A DNA stretch of 7,920 nt from an uncultured Prevotellaceae bacterium (GCA_946624335.1 CAMOSA010000115.1:1-7920); one strand, 5' to 3'. Positions 1 through 6,319 are shown, numbered from the stretch's first letter. Translations and numbers: made by a program. Notes: generated from the letters alone by a model not told the origin.

Positions 1-536
1 CCATCTGTATCGATGCTCGTCTGTACAGCCAGATCCCCGACGATGACTATCGCAAGAGCCTCTTCAACGGCCCGCAGGGCGACAGCAGCCAGCCCACTGC
101 CAGCGCACGCTATCCCTATGCCAACCTGAAGTTCGGCGACGATGGCAACTGGACCATGGACTACACCTACATGCGTGCTGCTGAGATGTACCTCATCGAA
201 GCCGAAGCACTGGCACGCCAGAGCAAGGGCGCAGAAGCCGCTCAGGTGATGAAGGAACTCATGGCTAACCGCCAGCCCAGCTGGAACAAGACGAACGTCA
301 CCGTAGAGGACGTCCTGCTGCAGCGTCGCATCGAGCTCTGGGGCGAAGGCTTCGTATTCTTCGACCTCAAGCGTAACAACAAGGGTATGGAGCGCACCTA
401 CGAAGGCAGCAACCACCAGAAGACCGACCTCACGTGGATCGACGTGCCTGCACAGGATGTACGCTGGACTTACCAGATTGCCCTGAATGAGATTCAGGAG
501 AACAGCCATATCACCGAAGCTGACCAGAATCCCTAA
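1..536 (+). CDS. SusD/RagB-family nutrient-binding outer-membrane lipoprotein, C-terminal fragment
   Basis: This is the 3' end of a gene that starts before the window; the frame is open from base 3 to the TAA at 534-536, giving about 177 residues. SusD/RagB proteins are surface lipoproteins that cap a SusC-type TonB-dependent channel and deliver glycans or peptides to it. Family hallmarks visible here are the TPR-like helix YMRAAEMYLIEAEAL, the segment RRIELWGEGFVFFDLKRNN, and a terminal region reading YQIALNEIQENSHI, which matches the usual 'IPxxEIxxNxxI' ending of the family. The lipobox and N-terminal TPR units lie outside the window, and a susC gene would be expected further upstream. The lipoprotein gene follows after 26 nt, so the two are probably in one operon. 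The family call is firm; the substrate cannot be read from this fragment. Confidence 0.93.
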   Translation, partial: ICIDARLYSQIPDDDYRKSLFNGPQGDSSQPTASARYPYANLKFGDDGNWTMDYTYMRAAEMYLIEAEALARQSKGAEAAQVMKELMANRQPSWNKTNVTVEDVLLQRRIELWGEGFVFFDLKRNNKGMERTYEGSNHQKTDLTWIDVPAQDVRWTYQIALNEIQENSHITEADQNP

Positions 537-562
537 TGTATAATATATAAGGTAAAGCCAAT

Positions 563-1411
563 ATGAAAAAGATTTTCAAATATATCCTTCCGTGCATGGC
601 CCTCGGACTGGTGCTCACCAGCTGCTACGACGAGGTTGACGACAAGAGCACGATAGATAACAAATACTTCAAGAGCAGTGCCAACAGCGTGGCCTTCACC
701 TCTGCCGATGTCATCGACTACCAGAGCATAGCCCTCGCTGCTACCGTAGCCGACACCCTCGACATGAAGGAGGTAGGCTTCCAGGTGGCCACGTCGGCCG
801 ACTTCAAGGACTGCGCATCCGTTGTCGCCACTCGCGACAAGAACGCCTTCTCAGCGTCCGTCGCCGGCCTCGAAGGCGAGACGACATACTTTGCTCGCGC
901 CTACGTCGTAGCACAGAACGGCAACACCATCCTGAGCAGCGAAGTCAAGGAGCTCACGACACCCCGTGTGCCCATCTTCACCGTCAACAACACCTTCCTC
1001 GTTCACGAGTTGGAATACGATTCCGACAACGAAGAATGGGTACCCCAGCTTGACGACGAAGGCAATGACGTCGGCTACTACCTCATCAATATCGAGTTTG
1101 CCGAAGGCAGCGACACCGACGTCATCATCACCGGCTTCTGCGGATTCAGCGATGCAGTAGTCGCAGGTACATGGGATGCCGAGTCGAGCACCATCACCCT
1201 CGAGGCACCGCAGGCAGTGGGCGAGCACGCCAAATATGGCACGATGTTCTTCCGTGGCCTCAACGATGGCATCACGGGCTACACCAACACCGTGGTGCTG
1301 AAGTTCACGCCGCTCGGAGGCCTCATCTCCTCGAGCAACTATACGCTCTCCGTGCAGGCCGGCAACTTCGGTTTCTACCGCTTCGACGGTGCCGTCTACA
1401 CTGAGGAATAA
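563..1411 (+). CDS. Surface-exposed lipoprotein in SusE/SusF position (FN3-like N-terminal domain)
   Basis: This 282-residue protein has a lipoprotein signal peptide: charged MKK, a hydrophobic stretch, then lipobox L18-T19-S20-C21. The residues after Cys21 (YDEVDD) are acidic, matching the Bacteroidetes lipoprotein export signal, so an outer-leaflet, cell-surface location is likely. Residues about 43-134 look like a fibronectin III or SusE-like beta-sandwich, with alternating strands, the stretch VGFQVATSADF and a closing TTYFARAYVVAQNG. Residues about 136-282 form a second all-beta region that I do not recognise; it is rich in Asp, Glu and Gly. The position directly after a SusD gene is that of a surface ligand-binding protein assisting the SusCD importer. 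No catalytic motif is visible. The ATG at 563 is the only start that keeps the signal peptide. An intrinsic terminator follows the stop codon. Ligand unknown. Confidence 0.82.
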   Translation: MKKIFKYILPCMALGLVLTSCYDEVDDKSTIDNKYFKSSANSVAFTSADVIDYQSIALAATVADTLDMKEVGFQVATSADFKDCASVVATRDKNAFSASVAGLEGETTYFARAYVVAQNGNTILSSEVKELTTPRVPIFTVNNTFLVHELEYDSDNEEWVPQLDDEGNDVGYYLINIEFAEGSDTDVIITGFCGFSDAVVAGTWDAESSTITLEAPQAVGEHAKYGTMFFRGLNDGITGYTNTVVLKFTPLGGLISSSNYTLSVQAGNFGFYRFDGAVYTEE

Positions 1412-1457
1412 TGCAACCTGACTGATATACTATATTATATCATCAACTCAACAACCG

Positions 1458-1494
1458 ACGGATTCGGAGTCACGACAGACTTCGAATCCGTTTT
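1458..1494 (+). terminator. Intrinsic terminator after the Sus-like lipoprotein gene
   Basis: The arms 1458-1471 (ACGGATTCGGAGTC) and 1478-1491 (GACTTCGAATCCGT) pair over 14 bp with a single G-U wobble around the 6-nt loop ACGACA. A short T run (1491-1494) and a pyrimidine-rich stretch follow. It lies 46 bp after the lipoprotein stop codon and 36 bp before the protease start. It should end or reduce transcription of the SusD-lipoprotein operon, leaving the protease either a separate unit or one expressed by read-through. Confidence 0.8.
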
Positions 1495-1530
1495 CCCTTC
1501 ACCAGCTTAAACTCCTTTCACCCTTATAAG

Positions 1531-3315
1531 ATGAAGAATCTGTTAGCCCTCCTCTGTGCCATCACACTCTGTACACAACCCGCCGCTGCACGACGCTCCC
1601 AGAGCGAGATGCGGCAGCTGGCAGCACGACAACTCGCACGCATCAACAGCCGTCACAGCACTACGGCCGAAGCCTCCGAGGCCGCTGTCAAGAGCTATGC
1701 TGACGGCCGCCAGAGCATCGACGAGCTCATCGCCATGGACCACCTCGCCGTCTACGGCAACGACGAAGGCTACGTCGTCGTCAACGCCGAGAACGTGATG
1801 TCACCCATCCTGGGCTATTCCACACGCTCGCTCAAGGCCGACCACCTGCCCTGCGGTATGCAATGGTGGCTCCGCGGCATCGACGACGCCATCCACGTCC
1901 GTCTCATGAGCCCAGGCGTCATGGCTGAAGCAGAGCACCGTACCTTCACGCCCGTCGACAACTTCCTGAAGGCCAAATGGGGACAGGAAGACCCCTACAA
2001 TGCGCTATGCCCAAAAGTCAACGGCACGCTGCCGCCCTGCGGATGCCTCGCCACGGCGATGGCACAGGTGCTCTACTACTATCGCTATCCCCAGCAGGGC
2101 AAGGGCAAGGGCTGGTACACCCTCGGCCAGTCCGCTTCGCACATCAATGCTAACATCTCATCGACGTACGACTGGGATCATATCTACGACACCTACAAAG
2201 GCGCCATCGACGACGCGAAGCGTATACCAGTGGCGACACTGCTGCGCGACTGCGGCTACGGTGTCAACATGGCCTACAACGTCGACGGCAGCGGAGCCTA
2301 CTCCAGCTCATGCGCCGCGTCGCTGATCGACAACTTCAGCTACGCCCCGCAGTCGCTGAGATACTACAACCGCCAATTCTTTTCGTCGGACGAGTGGATG
2401 GATATGATCCAGCAAGAGCTCCTGGCCGGACGTCCGGTCCTCTACGGCGGCTCCGACAGCAGCTATGGCGGGCACGCCTTCATCTTCAGCGGCATCAATG
2501 CCGACGGTCTGGTATACGTCAACTGGGGCTGGAACGGCGACTCCGACGGCTACTATGACATACGCTCGCTCAACCCCACCGGCATCCTCGGCATCAGCTC
2601 CGTGTTCGCCTTCACCGAAGGTCAGAGCATGATCATCGGCATCAAGCCGACAGCCGATGCCACGGACACCGCCGTCGACAACTACCTCGCCATCGACGAG
2701 GTATTCCGCGTCAAGAAGTTCGGCAGCACATCCTTGCAGCTGGTGGGCGGACGTATCTACAACCTGGGCTATCGCGATTTCACCGGAGAGATAGGCTTCC
2801 TGTTCCTCAGCGACGATGGCGACGACGCGAAGACGACCTACTACAAGGCATACGACAATACAACGGGCGAAGCCATCAGGGTGGGCTATCCCATAGAGAT
2901 CACGAGCAAGCTGCAAAACATCAAAGCCCTACCCGCCGGCAGCTACCATATCTATATGGTTGCACAGAATGTGGGAGCTGAGCGACGCGAGCTCATGCGA
3001 GGCCAAGGCGGCATTTGCCGTTATGCCTTCACGAAGGATGCCGACGGCAGCATCACCCTGGGCGAGAGCGAGATCCTCGACGCCATTCACGACATACGCT
3101 TCGACGATAACGTCCACGGCCATCCAGGTTCGGACAGCAGCCACCGCACAGGCTCTGGCTCATCCGCAGCCGACGATGCCGTCACTCGCATCTACGACAC
3201 CTCCGGCAACCTCGTCTACTCCTCCCCCACCCCACAGTTCAATCTCTGGGACGTCCCCGCCCGTGGCATCCTGATGATCAAACAAGGTAACCATATCCGC
3301 AAAGTCGTCCGCTGA
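1531..3315 (+). CDS. Secreted C10-family (streptopain/interpain-like) cysteine protease with Spi propeptide and T9SS-like C-terminus
   Basis: The 594-residue preproprotein starts with a signal peptide (about residues 1-20, ending AAA). Residues about 28-135 resemble the Spi inhibitory propeptide, with the stretch LAVYGNDEGYVVVNAE. The catalytic domain spans about 145-372. KWGQEDPYN leads to the nucleophile region PPCGCLATAMAQV with Cys172, and GGHAFIFSG supplies the partner His315, followed by VNWGWNGDSDGYY, which holds the conserved Trp residues of the family. Residues about 380-500 form a beta-sandwich extension as in longer Bacteroidales members. A Ser/Gly/His linker (about 528-550) leads to a final segment (551-594: RIYDTSGNLVY ... 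GILMIKQGNHIRKVVR) that resembles a type A sorting domain for type IX secretion. C10 enzymes are made as zymogens and cut proteins with broad specificity; release or surface attachment is expected. The gene follows the Sus-like operon but is separated from it by a terminator, and I see no clear promoter of its own in the remaining 36 bp. A 22-bp repeat array starts 5 nt after the stop. Confidence 0.92.
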   Translation: MKNLLALLCAITLCTQPAAARRSQSEMRQLAARQLARINSRHSTTAEASEAAVKSYADGRQSIDELIAMDHLAVYGNDEGYVVVNAENVMSPILGYSTRSLKADHLPCGMQWWLRGIDDAIHVRLMSPGVMAEAEHRTFTPVDNFLKAKWGQEDPYNALCPKVNGTLPPCGCLATAMAQVLYYYRYPQQGKGKGWYTLGQSASHINANISSTYDWDHIYDTYKGAIDDAKRIPVATLLRDCGYGVNMAYNVDGSGAYSSSCAASLIDNFSYAPQSLRYYNRQFFSSDEWMDMIQQELLAGRPVLYGGSDSSYGGHAFIFSGINADGLVYVNWGWNGDSDGYYDIRSLNPTGILGISSVFAFTEGQSMIIGIKPTADATDTAVDNYLAIDEVFRVKKFGSTSLQLVGGRIYNLGYRDFTGEIGFLFLSDDGDDAKTTYYKAYDNTTGEAIRVGYPIEITSKLQNIKALPAGSYHIYMVAQNVGAERRELMRGQGGICRYAFTKDADGSITLGESEILDAIHDIRFDDNVHGHPGSDSSHRTGSGSSAADDAVTRIYDTSGNLVYSSPTPQFNLWDVPARGILMIKQGNHIRKVVR

Positions 3316-3320
3316 ACCCT

Positions 3321-3540
3321 CCTAAGAGAGTGGCCGCACACTCCTAAGGGTTTTGCCGTACACCCCTAAGGGTATCACCGTACACCCCTAAGGGTTTTGC
3401 CGTACACCCCTAAGGGTTTTGCCGTACACCCCTAAGGGTTTTGCCGGAAGCACCTAAGCGTGTAGCCAAAAGCACCTATGCGTGTAGCCAAAAGCACCTA
3501 TGCGTGTAGCCAAAAGCACCTATGCGTGTTGGCCAACACA
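3321..3540. repeat. Array of ten contiguous 22-bp tandem repeats in two subtypes
   Basis: Ten units of exactly 22 bp run without gaps, starting at 3321, 3343, 3365, 3387, 3409, 3431, 3453, 3475, 3497 and 3519. Subtype A (units 2-5, best in 2, 4 and 5) begins CCTAAGGGTTTTGCC and ends GTACACC. Subtype B (units 7-9) begins CCTATGCGTGTAGCC and ends AAAAGCA. Units 2, 4 and 5 are identical, as are 8 and 9. Unit 6 joins an A-like start to a B-like end, and unit 7 keeps CCTAAG but is otherwise B. The subtypes share 13 of 22 positions (CCTA, G6, G8, T9, T11, GCC 13-15, A18, C21). Units 1 and 10 are the most diverged. The 22-bp period is not a multiple of three, so the array is not coding. It lies between convergent genes. 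Function unknown. Confidence 0.95.
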
Positions 3541-3594
3541 TATAGACGTGCCGACTGTTCGACCGAGATCAAACAGTCGGCACGTCTATGTGTG
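3526..3594. repeat. 14-bp perfect palindrome running into a 23-bp-arm hairpin at the array end
   Basis: Unit 10 of the tandem array ends in the perfect palindrome GTGTTGGCCAACAC (3526-3539). Its last three bases start a larger inverted repeat with arms 3537-3559 and 3572-3594. These arms pair over all 23 positions with a single T-G wobble and enclose a 12-nt loop (CGACCGAGATCA). The shared core is TAGACGTGCCGACTGTT. No T run follows directly on either strand, so it is not a standard intrinsic terminator, although a stem this stable could still stop or protect the protease transcript. The palindrome and the hairpin share bases and so are mutually exclusive folds at that junction. Confidence 0.88.
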
Positions 3595-3692
3595 CAATAC
3601 CCCTATGCTGTCCGAGACGTTTTTCGCAACTTGACCATAAGCTGCAAGGAACAATTTGAACGCACGCGCGAATTTAAGAAATAAGGAAAATA
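3595..3692. other. Intergenic stretch with no recognised gene or element
   Basis: Between the hairpin and the TGTGAC dyad I see no coding region and no clear promoter. A short ORF (68 codons from 3478 to 3684) crosses it but begins inside the tandem repeats, has no family resemblance and is best treated as spurious. The string CCCCTATGCTGT near 3599-3610 weakly resembles the start of a subtype B repeat unit and may be a decayed copy. Confidence 0.5.
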
Positions 3693-3786
3693 CGTCACAT
3701 CGTCACACTTCATCACAAAAAGCCTTTATTTAGATCAACTTATTAGAGTGTGACAAGCTATGTGACGAAGGTGTGACGATGTGACG
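3693..3786. repeat. Imperfect inverted repeat built from TGTGAC/GTCACA boxes
   Basis: The left arm at 3693-3711 (CGTCACATCGTCACACTTC) is the reverse complement of 3767-3786 apart from one inserted base, and looser similarity extends inward to about 3717 and 3761. On the right, TGTGAC occurs at 3749, 3761, 3772 and 3780. On the left, GTCACA occurs at 3694 and 3702, with ATCACA at 3712. The outer two boxes are 8 bp apart on both sides. The central spacer (about 3718-3760) is AT-rich. This could be a small non-autonomous mobile repeat, or a multi-box protein-binding dyad; the sequence alone does not decide. It lies just beyond the pepT 3' end. Confidence 0.8.
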
Positions 3787-3810
3787 GGAAAGACTAAAAA
3801 GACGCCGACG

Positions 3811-3833
3811 AAACGGTTGAACATCAGCCGTTT
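3811..3833 (-). terminator. Possible weak terminator overlapping the pepT stop codon
   Basis: On the - strand, AAACGGCTG and CAACCGTTT pair over 9 bp with one G-U wobble around a 5-nt loop (arms 3825-3833 and 3811-3819). The stem overlaps the pepT stop codon at 3832-3834. The only T run downstream (CTTTTTAG) is about 10 bases away, so it is not a textbook terminator. Confidence 0.35.
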
Positions 3834-5112
3834 ATTCCGCCACAATCCTACAGATATTGACCACCGTCTGCATGGCCTTCTGCATCGACTGTATAGGCAC
3901 AAACTCATGACGGCCATGGAAGTTAAGGCCGCCGGCGAAGATGTTGGGACACGGCAGGCCCTTGAACGAGAGCTGGGCACCATCGGTGCCGCCGCGTATA
4001 GCCTTGACTTTGCACTCGACACCCGTCTCCTCGATAGCGCGACGGGCGATGTCGATGATGTGCTCCTTGCCTTCGAGCTGCTGCTTCATATTATAATACT
4101 GGTCGCGGATGTCGGCTGTGACGATGCCTTTGCCATAGCGCTCCTCGAAGACCGCAACGAGCTCCTCGACGTGTGCCTTGCGCTCCTCGAAGCGCTGCCG
4201 GTCGTGGTCGCGGATGATGTAGCTCAGCGTGGCCTCCTCGACGGTCGCCCGCATACCGGTGAGGTGATAGAATCCCTCGTAGCCCTCGGTGCGCTCAGGC
4301 ACTTCGTCGGCAGGCATCTGACGGGCGAAGTCGGCAGCGATGAGGCAGGCGTTGCGCATCTTATCCTTGGCATAGCCGGGGTGTACGTTGAGGCCCTTGA
4401 TATGTATGGTAGCAGCTGCCGCGTTGAAGTTCTCATACTCCAGCTCGCCCACCTCCGAACCGTCCATGGTGTAGGCCCATTCGGCCCCGAAGCCTTCGAC
4501 GTCAAACAGATGGGCGCCAGCGCCGATCTCCTCGTCGGGGTTGAAGGCCACACGGATGCGGCCATGGCTGATCTCGGGGTGCTCCATCAGGTAAGCCATG
4601 GCCTCCACGATCTCGGCGATGCCGGCCTTGTCATCGGCACCGAGGAGGGTGTGTCCGTCGGTGACGATGAGGTCCTCGCCGACGTGGTCGAGCATCTCGG
4701 GGAACATCTTGGGCGAGGTGACGACACCCTCGTCGGCATCGAGCACGATGTCACCACCGTCGTAGTTCTCGACGATGCGTGGGTGGATGTCGGCTCCCGA
4801 GCAGTCGGGGCTGGTGTCGTAGTGTGCGATGAAGCCCACTGTGGGTACGTCAGCCGGCACGTTGGAGGGCAAGGTGGCATAGATATATCCCTGCTCGTCC
4901 ATCACCACATCCTCGAGGCCCATCTCTTCGAGCGAGTCGGCCAGATGGCGGGCGAATATGAGCTGCTTGGGCGTGCTGGGACAACCCTCAGCCTCCTCAG
5001 AGGACTGTGTGTCGTAGGAGACGTAGTCGAGGAAGCGGGCTATTAGACCCCCTCCCCGCTCCCCCTGCAGGGGGAGAGTGGAATGTATTTGACTGGTTGT
5101 TTCTGTATCCAT
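3832..5112 (-). CDS. pepT: Peptidase T (tripeptide aminopeptidase, M20B)
   Basis: The 426-residue cytoplasmic di-zinc aminopeptidase removes the N-terminal residue from tripeptides in peptide catabolism. Family landmarks are all present: AHYDTSPDCSG (zinc ligands H97 and D99), LLGADDKAG (D160), NPDEEIG (E194/E195 pair), YTMDGSE (D217), the dimer-domain histidine region LNVHPGYAKDKMRNA, RGGTDGA, and FHGRHEF (H402). By comparison with E. coli PepT (408 residues, starting almost directly at its ERFLNYVS), homology here should begin near LIARFLDYVSYDTQ, residues 23-36. The first 22 or so residues are therefore extra, and part of them (about STLPLQGERGGG) is encoded by a palindromic GC repeat. No ATG lies closer to the conserved region, so ATG 5112 is the best start. 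It lies 76 nt downstream of the ROK kinase gene on the same strand, probably in one operon. It could supply amino acids from peptides made by the nearby secreted protease, though that is only inference. Confidence 0.95.
   Translation of the reverse strand: MDTETTSQIHSTLPLQGERGGGLIARFLDYVSYDTQSSEEAEGCPSTPKQLIFARHLADSLEEMGLEDVVMDEQGYIYATLPSNVPADVPTVGFIAHYDTSPDCSGADIHPRIVENYDGGDIVLDADEGVVTSPKMFPEMLDHVGEDLIVTDGHTLLGADDKAGIAEIVEAMAYLMEHPEISHGRIRVAFNPDEEIGAGAHLFDVEGFGAEWAYTMDGSEVGELEYENFNAAAATIHIKGLNVHPGYAKDKMRNACLIAADFARQMPADEVPERTEGYEGFYHLTGMRATVEEATLSYIIRDHDRQRFEERKAHVEELVAVFEERYGKGIVTADIRDQYYNMKQQLEGKEHIIDIARRAIEETGVECKVKAIRGGTDGAQLSFKGLPCPNIFAGGLNFHGRHEFVPIQSMQKAMQTVVNICRIVAE
5046..5076 (+). 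repeat. GC-rich repeat with 18-bp perfect palindrome inside the pepT 5' coding region
   Basis: On the + strand the element starts GACCCCCTCCCCG and ends in the perfect 18-bp palindrome CTCCCCCTGCAGGGGGAG (5059-5076). Its pattern, a GACCC head with C-runs then a G-run hairpin, is like the short GC-rich repeats common between genes in Bacteroidales genomes (recalled, not searched). Unusually, it lies inside an open reading frame: on the - strand it encodes part of the PepT N-terminal extension. Confidence 0.75.
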
Positions 5113-5150
5113 AGTTAATTTAACAAATGCTTACTCTGCTTGAAAGGTAA

Positions 5151-5186
5151 CCTACCTCCCTGACGGGGCAGGCCGGGGGTGGGTCT
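5151..5186 (-). repeat. Second GC-rich repeat, opposite orientation, between the ROK gene and pepT
   Basis: Read on the - strand this begins AGACCCACCCCCGG, continues CCTGCCCCGTCAGG and ends GAGGTAGG. It has the same layout as the copy at 5046-5076 but is inverted, so the two GACCC heads point outward around a 74-bp centre that holds the pepT start codon. It begins 2 nt after the ROK stop codon. An imperfect hairpin can form (CCTG/CAGG core with GU-containing extensions), followed only by a weak T-rich stretch, so a terminator role is uncertain. Confidence 0.65.
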
Positions 5187-5188
5187 TT

Positions 5189-6148
5189 TTATTTCACTTC
5201 CCATCCCAGAGCGCTGGCACCGAGGACGGCAGCTGCTGCGCCGTCGAGCTCGCTGACGAGCATCTTGGCCTTGCCCTGGAAGATGCGGAGGACGGTAGCG
5301 TCGTAGGCGCGCTTGATGGGATCCATGATGAGGTCGCCGGCCTTGGTCAATCCGCCGAAGAAGATGAAGGCCTCGGGCGAGCTGAAGGCTGTGAAGTTGG
5401 CGCAGGCTTCGCCCAGGATGCGTCCCGTCTCCTCGAAGATCTGCTTGGCCACCTCGTCGCCCTTGCCGGCAGCGATAGCCACGTCCTTCGACTCGATCTT
5501 GTCGAGCGGTATCTCACGCAGCAGCGTCGGCTTGTCGGTCTTCTCGATGATCTCACGAGCCGTGCGGGCTACGCCCGTAGCCGAGCAGTAAGCTTCGAGA
5601 CAGCCCTTGCGACCGCAGCCGCACTGACGGCCGTTGCGCTCGACGATGACATGACCCAGCTCGCCAGCAAAGCCGTCGCAGCCGTAGACGACCTGGCCGT
5701 TGATGACGATGCCTGAACCGACGCCCGTGCCGAGGGTGATCATGATGAAGTTCTGCATACCCTTGGCGGCGCCGTACTGCATCTCGCCGATGGCGGCGGC
5801 GTTGGCGTCGTTGGTCAGACGGACAGGGATGCCCAGACGCTCGTGGAACATCTGTGCGAGGGGGATCTTACCCTTCCAGGGCAGGTTGGGAGCGAACTCG
5901 ATGCTGCCGCTATAGTAGTTGCCGTTGGGAGCTCCGATGCCCATGGCGTGGATTTTCTCGATGCCGCCGACCTGCTCGATGATGGGCTGAAGGGCTGCCA
6001 CGCAGGCGTCCACATACTGGATGATGTCGCCCTGTCCCTGCGTCTTGATGCTGGTCGTAGCGACGACATTAGCGTTCTGGTCAACGATGCCGAAGACCGA
6101 GTTAGTGCCTCCAAGGTCGAGGCCAATGACATAAGGTTTCTTGTCCAT
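5189..6148 (-). CDS. ROK-family sugar kinase (glucokinase-like)
   Basis: This 319-residue cytoplasmic enzyme should phosphorylate a hexose such as glucose with ATP, feeding glycolysis. The N-terminal phosphate-binding motif GLDLGGTN is at residues 9-16. The substrate site includes LTNDANAAAIGE with the catalytic Asp114, followed by ITLGTGVGSGIV (137-148). The ROK signature FAGELGHVIV places E163 and H166 at the sugar and zinc site, and the zinc motif CGCGRKGCLE uses C176, C178 and C183. The open frame extends 118 codons upstream, but those codons match nothing; ATG 6148, four residues before VIGLDLGG, gives the usual family length. An upstream TAnnTTTG box (6200-6207) supports this start, leaving a leader of roughly 45 nt. 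pepT follows on the same strand. ROK members also include mannose, fructose and N-acetyl-sugar kinases; with no DNA-binding domain this is a kinase and not a repressor, but the exact sugar is not certain. Confidence 0.92.
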   Translation of the reverse strand: MDKKPYVIGLDLGGTNSVFGIVDQNANVVATTSIKTQGQGDIIQYVDACVAALQPIIEQVGGIEKIHAMGIGAPNGNYYSGSIEFAPNLPWKGKIPLAQMFHERLGIPVRLTNDANAAAIGEMQYGAAKGMQNFIMITLGTGVGSGIVINGQVVYGCDGFAGELGHVIVERNGRQCGCGRKGCLEAYCSATGVARTAREIIEKTDKPTLLREIPLDKIESKDVAIAAGKGDEVAKQIFEETGRILGEACANFTAFSSPEAFIFFGGLTKAGDLIMDPIKRAYDATVLRIFQGKAKMLVSELDGAAAAVLGASALGWEVK

Positions 6149-6199
6149 GATAGTCTTTGTTTTTAGGTTCCTTAACGAAATATGTCGCATTTTGAGCGC

Positions 6200-6207
6200 C
6201 AAAGATA
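6200..6207 (-). promoter_or_regulatory. Bacteroidales -7 promoter box for the ROK-pepT unit
   Basis: On the - strand the bases read TATCTTTG, a perfect match to the Bacteroides TAnnTTTG -7 element, about 52 bp ahead of the ROK start. No good TTTG -33 element lies 19-21 bp further upstream. A second perfect match, TACTTTTG, lies on the same strand at 6261-6268 and could be an alternative start site. Confidence 0.55.
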
Positions 6208-6311
6208 AATAAAGTTTGCTTTCAGATGAAGTTTTTGCGCAGAAAAGTGCTGTTTTTATGCAAAAGTAACGCTTTTCTGTGCTTTTTCTTCGTGTTTTCA
6301 CAAAAAAAGAC

Positions 6312-6319
6312 GAACTTTG
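6312..6319 (+). promoter_or_regulatory. Possible -7 box for the LysE-family gene
   Basis: GAACTTTG differs at one base from TAnnTTTG and ends 10 bp before ATG 6330. If used, transcription would begin within a few bases of the start codon, giving an almost leaderless mRNA. No convincing -33 element is seen, so this is tentative. Confidence 0.3.

Noticed and set aside
3343..3460. Telomere-like CCCTAA/TTAGGG repeats
   Set aside because: The hexamer occurs once per 22-bp unit and not in tandem, in the middle of a bacterial chromosome segment; the similarity is coincidental.
3321..3540. CRISPR array
   Set aside because: The 22-bp units are contiguous with no unique spacers, and no cas gene is in the window.
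3478..3684. Small protein gene of 68 codons on the + strand
   Set aside because: It starts inside the repeat array, is read largely through repeats and a hairpin, has no recognisable motif or start-site signal, and ends in unstructured intergenic DNA.
3693..3786. CRP-type binding site (TGTGA-N6-TCACA)
   Set aside because: TGTGA boxes are present, but the two half-sites never occur in the inverted order with a 6-bp gap; the arrangement is repeated boxes in a larger dyad.
3781..5046. Long 421-codon + strand ORF opposite pepT
   Set aside because: It is the antisense shadow of pepT; the - strand frame carries all PepT metal-binding motifs and the + frame carries none.
5113..5150. Separate pepT promoter in the ROK-pepT gap
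   Set aside because: The - strand sequence holds only a CATTTG string without a proper TA two bases ahead and no -33 element; co-transcription with the ROK gene is simpler.
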